Origin: DATCHW01 sp036508135
GTDB taxonomy: Bacteria; Bacteroidota; Ignavibacteria; Tepidaquicellales; Tepidaquicellaceae
DNA length: 25,464 nucleotides
Direction: 5' to 3'
Assembly: GCA_036508135.1 (NCBI GenBank)
Contig: DATCHW010000204.1
Location: 1-25,464 of the forward strand
Of this stretch, positions 8,396 through 15,276 are shown in pieces. How positions within the stretch are numbered: position 1 is the stretch's first letter; each line of letters begins with the position of its first letter. Under the pieces are notes generated by a model that was not told the origin of the DNA, did not search any database, and was given only the letters and a program-made list of their open reading frames with translations. The translations under genes and the position numbers were made by a program.

Positions 8396-8792
8396 TATTT
8401 ATACTCCTCCCTTCTATTAATTTTAATATGTTATAGCTATTATGGCTTATCTCACTAAATACATAATATTATATCCTTATTTTACTTTGTTTTTATTTAA
8501 TTTACAAGAATAATGTCCATAGTATTCTATTACATATACCTCCATATTCGGTAAGTCTTATTTTACTACCTAAGGAAGATGCATAGACAAAAGGCAACTG
8601 AACAACTAATTAATTTTCAATAGCACTCGTATATAATGATGTTGCCACCTATCTTAAATTAATAAAAGGAATAATGCAACACATTGCATTATTCCTTTTG
8701 TTATAATTCTTTACATTTCCCTTGTCAATAATAAAGTTTATCTTAAATATTCTTAATTAGTATTAGTCGTTTTTTAGTATGCCCTACAATAT
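8396..8792. other. intergenic region
   Basis: This 397-base AT-rich gap lies between two minus-strand genes. It contains the transporter terminator (8664-8699) and the upstream region of the hemerythrin-like gene, where a TATAAT (plus 8468-8473, minus strand) lacks a convincing -35. I see no small gene in it. Confidence 0.55.
8664..8699 (-). terminator. hairpin after the transporter gene
   Basis: A perfect 16-base stem (8664-8679 with 8684-8699, loop CACA) has arm AAAAGGAATAATGCAA. It lies 94 bases after the transporter stop. The tail on the minus strand is ATTAATTT, a moderate T tract. Confidence 0.65.
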
Positions 8793-10058
8793 CTATGTTA
8801 CTTTATGAAGTATTATTACGAATATTACCTTACATAAGAGCGCAAATGGGTAGCATGCACCATAACCAGCAGCAACTTCATCTGTCTTCGTAGATTCGAT
8901 TGCAGCTCCAAGACCTGGTGTACTTGTTGCACCGCCACACATAGCTCCGGCAAGAATTATCCAGTTCATTTTAAATATATATCTTCCTACAAGATAACCA
9001 ACCGTCATTGCAATTAGACCAGCTCCAAATGCAATAGCTGCAAGTGTTGCACCACTTCCACCAAGTGCACTTATAGTTTCATATCCATATTCAAGTCCTA
9101 CAATAGCCAAGAATAGAGAAAGAGAAACATCTCTTATTGCTGATAGCACTGCTGTGTTCATTCTAAAAGTTAGAGGTCCAATTTTGCCGATATGACCAAG
9201 CCATAATGACATTATGAGTACGCCTCCAGTTGATCCCAAACTCATCCACTTAACAAATGGTAGATAAATATTTATTGAACCAACAAAGTATCCAACCAAA
9301 CATACTGTGAAAAATGAAATAACATCCATACTTACTTCTTTAATGTTTTTATCCTTTACTTCTTTTTCACCAAGTGATCCCATTTCTGCTCTAAATTTTT
9401 CTTTTTCCTTTTCTATATCAATTTTAAATATAATAGGGAAAAGATTCATAACAAGAATTATCATAAATGCTCCTGGTGCATATCCAATAGCATGCCCAAG
9501 TCCAACTTGTGCTTGTGCTTCCTTACCAAACTTAGCAGTGGCTTCTAAAGCTGCTGCTAGTCCTGGTGAACTAGTTAAAGCTCCAGTATAAACTCCAGAT
9601 ACTGCAAAATGGTTTTGTCCATGAAATATGAGTGTAGCTAGATAAACCATTAAAGCACCTGTTCCAGTTATTACAGCACCAAGTACAATAAATTTAGCTC
9701 CATATTTTCTAATAACCTTTGCTAAATCTTTTGCTGCAAGTAGTCCAACTGCTGCAATAAAAAGAATCAGTGTAAGTGTAAAAAAGGATGCAGGCACCAC
9801 TCCACTAGTTAGGTAAGTCTGCGCATATTTTGGAGCTCCTGCAATTAAACCTTTTTTTACATCATGAGGGTCTAACATAAATGGAATACAGTACTTCGAA
9901 TAAAACAACCACCCAATTACTATTCCAGTAAATAAAGCTCCCGATTGTCCAAAACTAAATTTTCCAATTTTAATCCTACCTACTAGCAAACCAGTAACCA
10001 CGGCTAAAAACATAGGAACAAATGGATTAGTTAAAAAAGGTATTAAATCAAATTTCAT
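8793..10058 (-). CDS. AspT/YidE/YbjL-family membrane transporter
   Basis: This 421-residue integral membrane protein has about ten hydrophobic segments in two related halves. Each half ends in the family signature: ALTSSPGLAAALEA around residue 160-175 and GGATSTPGLGAAIES around 375-390. This is the AspT/YidE/YbjL antiporter duplication family (AAEx), which includes the aspartate:alanine exchanger AspT and, as I recall, succinate exporters such as SucE. Substrate is therefore probably a dicarboxylate or amino acid, by inference. Many members carry TrkA-C (RCK) domains between the halves; here the link is only a charged stretch of about 35 residues (EKEKEKFRAEMGSLGEKEVK). AAGGGGG precedes the ATG. 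A Rex-type operator lies 75-92 bases upstream. Confidence 0.85.
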   Translation of the reverse strand: MKFDLIPFLTNPFVPMFLAVVTGLLVGRIKIGKFSFGQSGALFTGIVIGWLFYSKYCIPFMLDPHDVKKGLIAGAPKYAQTYLTSGVVPASFFTLTLILFIAAVGLLAAKDLAKVIRKYGAKFIVLGAVITGTGALMVYLATLIFHGQNHFAVSGVYTGALTSSPGLAAALEATAKFGKEAQAQVGLGHAIGYAPGAFMIILVMNLFPIIFKIDIEKEKEKFRAEMGSLGEKEVKDKNIKEVSMDVISFFTVCLVGYFVGSINIYLPFVKWMSLGSTGGVLIMSLWLGHIGKIGPLTFRMNTAVLSAIRDVSLSLFLAIVGLEYGYETISALGGSGATLAAIAFGAGLIAMTVGYLVGRYIFKMNWIILAGAMCGGATSTPGLGAAIESTKTDEVAAGYGACYPFALLCKVIFVIILHKVT

Positions 10059-10118
10059 TTTTTACGCCCCCTTAATTATATAGAATTAATATTTGTGAAT
10101 TTAACAAACCAATAAAAT

Positions 10119-10127
10119 ATGATATCA
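10119..10127 (-). promoter_or_regulatory. candidate extended -10 of the transporter promoter
   Basis: On the minus strand TGATATCAT gives an extended -10 (TGN then TATCAT) about 60 bases before the transporter ATG. There is no good -35, but the Rex-like operator occupies the -35/spacer region, a typical repression geometry. This is inference from motif matching. Confidence 0.4.
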
Positions 10128-10132
10128 TGAAA

Positions 10133-10150
10133 TTGTTAAGTATTTAACAT
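10133..10150. promoter_or_regulatory. Rex-type redox operator
   Basis: TTGTTAA GTAT TTAACAT matches the Rex consensus TTGTTAA-N4-TTAACAA at 13 of 14 fixed positions. Rex senses the NADH/NAD+ ratio and controls fermentation genes in clostridia. The site lies just upstream of the candidate -10 of the transporter, so NADH-dependent derepression of the transporter is the likely meaning. Confidence 0.6.
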
Positions 10151-10323
10151 AGTTAACAGTTTTTAGCATTTGTCCTTTCCACCTTTGTACGAATATTGTA
10201 TCAAATTGTTTAAATCTTGTGAATCATGTATTATGTTCCCTCAATCTAGATTTTAGCAAAAGTTGTGCCAAATCTTGAATTGCTATATTTAAGCCAATCA
10301 TAGTACTGATTTTTCTAAATCAA

Positions 10324-10337
10324 TTGCAAATTTGCAA
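10324..10337. promoter_or_regulatory. 14-base perfect palindrome
   Basis: TTGCAAATTTGCAA is a perfect palindrome in the transporter-trp gap. Its TTGCAA half-site resembles the half-sites in the larger palindrome at 10414-10445. It could be an operator or overlap the -35 of a minus-strand promoter (TACTAT at plus 10300-10305). Its function is unknown. Confidence 0.4.
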
Positions 10338-10396
10338 CATTTTTTTCTATTTTTTCTTCTGCCGCTTTGTTAAATCGTTTACAGTCCTATATAATT

Positions 10397-10414
10397 TCGT
10401 TAAAAAATTAACTA
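10397..10414. promoter_or_regulatory. second Rex-like site (weaker)
   Basis: TCGTTAA AAAA TTAACTA keeps the central GTTAA-N4-TTAAC core of the Rex consensus and matches 11 or 12 of 14 fixed positions. It adjoins the 32-base palindrome and lies about 120 bases upstream of the trp promoter -35. Confidence 0.35.
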
Positions 10415-10445
10415 TGCAATTATGCAACGCGTTGCACAATTGCAT
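10414..10445. promoter_or_regulatory. 32-base near-perfect palindrome, possible operator
   Basis: The two 16-base halves (10414-10429 and 10430-10445) are complementary except at one position. The centre, TGCAACGCGTTGCA, has the symmetric CG core typical of LacI/GalR-family operators. It lies 90 bases upstream of the trp -35 and about 360 bases from the transporter start, on no gene and without a T tail. An operator is more likely than a terminator. Confidence 0.5.
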
Positions 10446-10534
10446 CATTGTTTTGTCAAACTTAGTATTACCATAACTTGCTCTATAATACTCTTTCTTA
10501 AATAACATTTACTTGTAAATTAATAAAATAATTG

Positions 10535-10563
10535 TTGACAATCATTAACTAACCATGTATCAT
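10535..10563 (+). promoter_or_regulatory. trp operon promoter
   Basis: TTGACA (10535-10540), 17 bases, TATCAT (10558-10563). Transcription would start near 10570, just before Stem I of the T-box leader. Confidence 0.85.
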
Positions 10564-10785
10564 TTAAAATAATATCAATGAACAGAAATAGTAGATAATG
10601 GAGTTTAGTTTAAGCGAACCTGGAATAGTGAAAGCTAGGTACTGTAGCCGTTATTGAATGGGTCTGTGAGATGTGATGCGAACCAGTAGTAGCATTAACC
10701 GGAGAGTCTACCGTTACAAAGACAGGGCAATCGAGAAATCCGTGCCTGACAAAGATATTTATTTAGGTGGTATAACGAAATTTTG

Positions 10786-10825
10786 CATTTCGTCCTTTTG
10801 TAGGATGAAGTGTTTTTATTTTTTT
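10786..10825 (+). terminator. T-box terminator 1
   Basis: A ten-pair stem, CATTTCGTCC (10786-10795) with GGATGAAGTG (10803-10812), is followed by TTTTTATTTTTTT. Its 5' arm is shared with antiterminator 1, so the two folds exclude each other. The right arm, GGATGAAGTG, is identical to that of terminator 2. Confidence 0.85.
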
Positions 10826-10859
10826 GCAACTAGATAACTAATATGGGTGGCACCGCGGT

Positions 10860-10893
10860 CACTTCGTCCCATTATACGGATGAAGTGTTTTTT
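10860..10893 (+). terminator. T-box terminator 2
   Basis: CACTTCGTCC (10860-10869) pairs with GGATGAAGTG (10878-10887), followed by six T bases. The 5' arm overlaps the CGT and CCC that close the canonical antiterminator. It lies 30 bases before the trpE start. Confidence 0.9.
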
Positions 10894-10923
10894 GTTATAC
10901 GAAAAAATAAAGGGGTGGTAAGA

Positions 10924-12354
10924 ATGGTTAATTTAACTGAAAAAGAATTCACTTTAAAAAAATCATTAAAAGTGATGTTTCCAATGTTTATTAAAATTAA
11001 TGGCGATGAACTAACGCCAGTAAATATTTACTACAAAATAAAGGGAAAATACAAGTTTTTACTAGAAAGTGCTTTATCTTCTAAAGAGGAATCAAGGTAC
11101 TCCTTTATGGGCAGTAACCCCTATATGATATTAAGCAGCCGAGGTGAAAACGTAACTATAACACAAGGAAATGAAACTAAAGAAGAAAAAGGTAAAATAC
11201 TTGACTATGCAGAGGGTCACTTACTTAAAGAATATAATAGACTCGACTTAGAACTACCTTTTATTGGAGGGGCAATTGGATATATTGGTTATGACGTAAT
11301 AAGACAGTATGAAAAATTACCTGATAATAACCCAGACGAATTAAACTTACCAGAGACTTGTTTGCTTTTTTATAAAGAATTTATATGCTTTGATCATTTT
11401 AAAAACACATTAATGTTAATTCATAATGTGTTTCCAGAGGAAAATGAAGATTATGATACTGTAATAAACAAACTAAATAGTATGAGATCAATAATTAATG
11501 AAGAGCACACTAATCATAAGTTTATTGAATCATCACAAAATAGTGAGGTTACCTCTAATTATACAAAAGAAAATTTTTGTAAAATGGTTAATAAAGCAAA
11601 GGACTATATAACTTCTGGGGATATTTTTCAAGTAGTCTTATCTCAAAGGCTCAAAATTAAAAATAGCGTAGATCCCTTCGATATATATAGAAGGCTCAGG
11701 CGTAACAATCCATCACCTTATATGTTTTATATTGATTTTGAAGGCTTTAAGCTCGCTGGAGCATCGCCTGAAAGTTTAGTTAAAGTTAAGGGTGATCAGG
11801 TAATGACTAATCCTATTGCTGGTACTAGACCTAGAGGAGACACCGTAAAAGAAGACCAGCAATTAAAGGAAGAATTGTTAAATGACGAGAAAGAACTTGC
11901 AGAACATTTAATGCTCGTGGATCTTGGTAGAAATGATATAGGAAAAATAAGTGAATTTGGATCTGTAAAGATAGATAAATTTATGGAGGTAGAATTCTTT
12001 TCTCATGTAATGCACATATGTTCAAAGGTGTCAGGCACACTTGATCGTGGATTGAATTGCTTTAATGCACTTAAGTCTTGTTTACCTGTAGGAACAGTCT
12101 CCGGTGCTCCAAAAATAAGGGCTATGGAAATTATTGATGAATTAGAGAATACTCGGCGTGGTATATATTCAGGAGCCATTGGTTCTTTTTCCTATGGTGG
12201 AGATATGGATACTTGCATAGCCATAAGAACAATAGTATTTAAAGATGATTTTGCTTACGTTCAAGGTGGGGCTGGAATAGTTTATGACTCAGTGCCAGAA
12301 GACGAATACACAGAAACCTTAAATAAAACTATGGCATTAAGGGAGGTATTGTAA
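10924..12354 (+). CDS. trpE: anthranilate synthase component I
   Basis: TrpE converts chorismate to anthranilate, using ammonia delivered by TrpG; it is the first committed step to tryptophan. With the start at 10924 the protein has 476 residues. The upstream in-frame ATG at 10843 lies in the T-box and its frame crosses the terminator, while 10924 has AAAGGGGTGG just before it. The N-terminal LLES motif (46-49) is the tryptophan feedback site. The chorismate-binding domain shows NPSPYMFY, GASPESLV, NPIAGTRPRG, LVDLGRND, PVGTVSGAPK and GGAGIVYDS. Its stop overlaps the trpG start by one base (TAATG). Transcription is under the Trp T-box. Confidence 0.97.
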   Translation: MVNLTEKEFTLKKSLKVMFPMFIKINGDELTPVNIYYKIKGKYKFLLESALSSKEESRYSFMGSNPYMILSSRGENVTITQGNETKEEKGKILDYAEGHLLKEYNRLDLELPFIGGAIGYIGYDVIRQYEKLPDNNPDELNLPETCLLFYKEFICFDHFKNTLMLIHNVFPEENEDYDTVINKLNSMRSIINEEHTNHKFIESSQNSEVTSNYTKENFCKMVNKAKDYITSGDIFQVVLSQRLKIKNSVDPFDIYRRLRRNNPSPYMFYIDFEGFKLAGASPESLVKVKGDQVMTNPIAGTRPRGDTVKEDQQLKEELLNDEKELAEHLMLVDLGRNDIGKISEFGSVKIDKFMEVEFFSHVMHICSKVSGTLDRGLNCFNALKSCLPVGTVSGAPKIRAMEIIDELENTRRGIYSGAIGSFSYGGDMDTCIAIRTIVFKDDFAYVQGGAGIVYDSVPEDEYTETLNKTMALREVL

Positions 12355-12941
12355 TGATTTTAATAATTGATAATTACGATTCCTTCACCTATAATTTATA
12401 TCAATATGTAGGCGAATTGTATAAAGACGTAAAAGTTGTACGAAATGATGAATTCACAATTGATGAATTAAAAAAACTACCATTAGAAGGCATTATTATT
12501 TCTCCAGGTCCAGGAAGGCCAGAAAATGCAGGTTTAAGTGTTGAAGTTATAAGATCATTTGAAGACAAGCTTCCAATTATGGGTATATGTTTAGGACATC
12601 AAGCTATAGGTTATGCCTGTGGAGGAAAAATTATAAGTGCACCAGAAATAATGCACGGAAAGACCTCTATCATTAAACATAATGGAAAAGACTTGTTTAA
12701 AGATTTAAAGGACAATTTGAAAATAATGAGGTATCATTCTTTAATTGTTGAAAAATGTACACTCCCAAAAGATTTAGAGATTACGGCTGTTACAAAAGAT
12801 GGATTAATAATGGCAATAAAGCATAAAAATTTCCAGACATATGGGCTTCAATTTCACCCAGAATCTATATTTACTGAGGGAGGAAAAATGATAATTAAAA
12901 ACTTTGTGGAGGTGATCTGTAATGTTAAAAATGATAATTAG
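12354..12941 (+). CDS. trpG: anthranilate synthase component II (glutamine amidotransferase)
   Basis: TrpG hydrolyses glutamine and channels ammonia to TrpE. This 195-residue class I amidotransferase shows the oxyanion loop SPGPGRPENAG (50-60), the nucleophile C79 in GICLGHQ, and the H168/E170 pair in QFHPES. It starts at the ATG overlapping the trpE stop, which points to translational coupling and equal amounts of both subunits. Its 3' end overlaps trpD by 20 bases. Sharing with para-aminobenzoate synthesis (as in amphibolic TrpG/PabA of some Firmicutes) is possible but not shown. Confidence 0.96.
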   Translation: MILIIDNYDSFTYNLYQYVGELYKDVKVVRNDEFTIDELKKLPLEGIIISPGPGRPENAGLSVEVIRSFEDKLPIMGICLGHQAIGYACGGKIISAPEIMHGKTSIIKHNGKDLFKDLKDNLKIMRYHSLIVEKCTLPKDLEITAVTKDGLIMAIKHKNFQTYGLQFHPESIFTEGGKMIIKNFVEVICNVKNDN

Positions 12942-13923
12942 TAAGATTATAGCAAATCAGAATTTAACAGAAAAAGAAGCTTATGATTTTATGAATGGGA
13001 TAATGAAGGGCGAAACAACACAGGCCCAAATAGGAGGATTCCTTGTTGGTTTAAGAATGAAGGGTGAGACCATTGAGGAAATAACAGGTTGTGCAAAAGC
13101 TATGAGAGATAATGCAACGCATGTAAATTTACTTAGTGATTATGCTATTGACACCTGCGGAACTGGTGGTGATGGAGGAAAAACTTTTAATATATCCACA
13201 GCCTGCGCAATTATTGCATCAGCCGGTGGGGTAAAAGTGGCTAAACATGGTAATCGAGCTGTTTCTAGTAAAAGCGGAAGTGCAGATGTACTCACTGAGC
13301 TTGGAATTAATATAAATATAGAGCCCAGTGATGCCGCTAGCTTAATTGATGAAAAAGGAATGGCTTTTCTATTTGCTCAGAGTTACCACTCAGCTATGAA
13401 AAATGCAGCAGCACCACGACGCGAAATAGGAACTAGAACTATTTTTAATATTTTAGGGCCATTGACAAATCCAGCTTTTGTGAAGGGCCAAACACTTGGA
13501 ATTTTCAGTAAAGATTTAACGAATCCAGTTGCTCAGGTTTTAGGTAGGCTTGGATCAGAGAGAGCCCTTGTAGTTCACGGCGAGGACGGACTAGATGAAA
13601 TAACCACTACGGGTTTTACTTACGTGAGCGAATTGAAAGAAGGAATTGTAACTGATTATAAAATATATCCAGAAGATTATGGTATTAAAAGAACAATCCT
13701 TAAGAATATAAGTGGAGGTAGTGCTAAAGATAATGCAGGTATTATCCTAAATATTCTAGAAGGTAAAAAAGGACCTCAAAGAGATATCGTGGTAATAAAT
13801 ACAGCTGCAGCATTATATATAGGAAAAAAATGTGAAGCTTTAAACGATGGGGTATTAATAGCCGCAGAATTAATTGATTCAGGTAAAGCCTTACGTCAAT
13901 TAGAGGAGCTCAGATCATCATGA
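12922..13923 (+). CDS. trpD: anthranilate phosphoribosyltransferase
   Basis: TrpD joins anthranilate to phosphoribosyl pyrophosphate, giving N-(5'-phosphoribosyl)anthranilate. The 333-residue protein has the PRPP-binding loop DTCGTGGDGGKTFN (77-90) and KHGNRAVSSKSGSADVL, which contacts PRPP, magnesium and anthranilate. The start at 12922 has GGAGGTGAT upstream inside the end of trpG; a second ATG nine bases later (MIISKII) is a less well-spaced alternative. The stop overlaps trpC in an ATGA arrangement. Confidence 0.96.
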   Translation: MLKMIISKIIANQNLTEKEAYDFMNGIMKGETTQAQIGGFLVGLRMKGETIEEITGCAKAMRDNATHVNLLSDYAIDTCGTGGDGGKTFNISTACAIIASAGGVKVAKHGNRAVSSKSGSADVLTELGININIEPSDAASLIDEKGMAFLFAQSYHSAMKNAAAPRREIGTRTIFNILGPLTNPAFVKGQTLGIFSKDLTNPVAQVLGRLGSERALVVHGEDGLDEITTTGFTYVSELKEGIVTDYKIYPEDYGIKRTILKNISGGSAKDNAGIILNILEGKKGPQRDIVVINTAAALYIGKKCEALNDGVLIAAELIDSGKALRQLEELRSS

Positions 13924-14693
13924 ATATATTAGATGAAATAGTTAAAAATAAAATAATTCAAATTGAAAAGGAAAAAATTGAAAAACCATTAAAAAATTTA
14001 ATTAATATAGAATCTAGAGTAATAAGAAATTTTGAAGTGGCACTTTCGGGAAATGGGTTATCCATTATTGCTGAAGTAAAAAAAGCTTCCCCCTCTAAGG
14101 GACTTATTGATCCAGATTTTGATCCCGCGAAGACTGCTTTAAACTATGAAAAATACGGTGTGGACGCTATCTCAGTTCTAACAGAGAAAAAATATTTCTT
14201 AGGTGATGATAAAAATATAATATTGGTTAAAGAAAATGCTTCTATGCCTATATTGAGAAAAGATTTTATTGTAGATAAATATCAAATATATCAATCTCTT
14301 TTCCTTGGGGCAGATGCTATTTTGTTAATTGCATCCGTTCTTAAAGATAAACTAAAATCTTTCTATGAACTTGCAACCTCCTTAGGGCTTCATTGCTTAG
14401 TTGAGGTACATGATAAAGCTGAAATAGAACTTTCATTAGAATGTGGCTGCAGCATAATTGGCATAAACAATAGAGATTTAAATAATTTCCACGTAGATAT
14501 TCATACTACAGAGAAACTAATGAAATATATCCCACAGAGCAAAATCATAGTGTCTGAGAGTGGAATAAGTTCTATTAAAGATATCAAATATTTAAAATCA
14601 ATTGGAGCAAGTGCAGTGCTTATCGGAGAATCTTTTATGCGAAAGCCTGATATGGTACAATCCTTTCGCGAGGCATGCGATGACCAAAATTAA
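13920..14693 (+). CDS. trpC: indole-3-glycerol phosphate synthase
   Basis: TrpC closes the indole ring, turning carboxyphenylamino-deoxyribulose 5-phosphate into indole-3-glycerol phosphate. This 257-residue TIM barrel shows EVKKASPSKG (52-61, catalytic Glu/Lys region), LRKDFIVDKYQ, LVEVHD, GINNRDL and the phosphate-binding SESGI and GASAVLIGES. It is a monofunctional enzyme, not fused to TrpF. It starts in the ATGA overlap with trpD; SD-like GGAGCTCAG lies just before. Its 3' end overlaps trpF by 14 bases. Confidence 0.96.
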   Translation: MNILDEIVKNKIIQIEKEKIEKPLKNLINIESRVIRNFEVALSGNGLSIIAEVKKASPSKGLIDPDFDPAKTALNYEKYGVDAISVLTEKKYFLGDDKNIILVKENASMPILRKDFIVDKYQIYQSLFLGADAILLIASVLKDKLKSFYELATSLGLHCLVEVHDKAEIELSLECGCSIIGINNRDLNNFHVDIHTTEKLMKYIPQSKIIVSESGISSIKDIKYLKSIGASAVLIGESFMRKPDMVQSFREACDDQN

Positions 14694-15276
14694 AATTTGC
14701 GGGGTTAGAAGATTTGACGACATAGATTATCTTAATGAGTTACAGCCAGATTATGTTGGATTTGTTTTTGCGAAAAGTAAACGCCAAGTAGATAAAGATC
14801 ATGCTTATAATTTAATAAAAAGTCTAAGTACCAATATAAAAAAAGTTGGAGTTTTTGTTGATGAAAATCCAGAAATGGTACTAGGAATTGCAGAAAAATT
14901 AAAACTTCAAGTGCTTCAGTTTCATGGCCATGAAACTCAAGAATATATAAATAAATTTAAAGGCTTTGAGATTTGGAAAGCGCTTAAGATTAATAGCATC
15001 GATAGTATATCTGAAATTCAAAATTACACTTGCGAAAAATTTCTTTTAGATAATAGTACTTCTGGTTCTGGAGAAAGTTTCAAATGGGAACTCGTAGAAA
15101 AAAAGGTTGATGGCGAAATCATAATGCTGGCTGGTGGATTAACTTGTGAAAATGTAGAGCAGGGAATTTTGCAACTCAAACCTTATGGGGTTGATGTCTC
15201 TAGCGGAGTAGAAATAGATGGATTTAAAGACTATGCACTAATAAGAGAATTTATTAAGAAAGTGAGGAATTTATAA
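14680..15276 (+). CDS. trpF: phosphoribosylanthranilate isomerase
   Basis: TrpF performs the Amadori rearrangement of phosphoribosylanthranilate, the step between TrpD and TrpC. The start at 14680 gives 198 residues beginning MTKIKICGVRR, with the catalytic Cys in KICG; an upstream ATG at 14602 would add 26 non-family residues read from within trpC. Further landmarks are GFVFAKSKRQV, LQFHGHE, the LLDNSTSGSGESF loop with the catalytic Asp, and LAGGLTCENV (phosphate binding). GAGG lies 7 bases upstream of the start. The stop overlaps trpB by one base. Confidence 0.95.
   Translation: MTKIKICGVRRFDDIDYLNELQPDYVGFVFAKSKRQVDKDHAYNLIKSLSTNIKKVGVFVDENPEMVLGIAEKLKLQVLQFHGHETQEYINKFKGFEIWKALKINSIDSISEIQNYTCEKFLLDNSTSGSGESFKWELVEKKVDGEIIMLAGGLTCENVEQGILQLKPYGVDVSSGVEIDGFKDYALIREFIKKVRNL

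Larger units (their letters stand above)
10580..10893 (+). promoter_or_regulatory. tryptophan T-box leader with two antiterminator/terminator modules
   Basis: This T-box leader senses uncharged tRNA-Trp. Stem I base pairs ACAGA (10582-10586) with TCTGT (10663-10667). The specifier loop has AGTA on the 5' side (10589-10592) and GAA-TGG on the 3' side, with the specifier codon TGG (Trp) at 10659-10661. A distal stem CCTGG/CTAGG follows. Stem III is CAGGGCA/TGCCTG (10723-10748). The canonical T-box is at 10843-10858: ATGGG pairs with CCCAT (10868-10872), the tRNA-binding bulge is TGGCACC, and GCG pairs with CGT. A second, earlier antiterminator (10765-10796) has AGG/CCT, the seven-base bulge TGGTATA and ACGAAAT/ATTTCGT. 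Each antiterminator overlaps its own terminator, listed separately. Only one Stem I is present. Confidence 0.92.

Noticed and set aside
10099..10139. Inverted TTAACAA/TTGTTAA arms flanking the candidate -10 as a second Rex site
   Set aside because: The arms are about 27 bases apart instead of 4, so they do not form a Rex site; they are at most half-sites.
10580..10893. Two complete tandem T-boxes
   Set aside because: Only one Stem I and one specifier are visible; the gap between terminator 1 and the second T-box is about 18 bases.
10843..10923. Extension of trpE to the ATG at 10843
   Set aside because: This stretch is the T-box core and terminator 2, has no ribosome binding site before it, and the added residues do not resemble TrpE.
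14602..14679. Upstream start for trpF within trpC
   Set aside because: The extra 26 residues do not match the family; the start at 14680 gives the normal KICG N-terminus.
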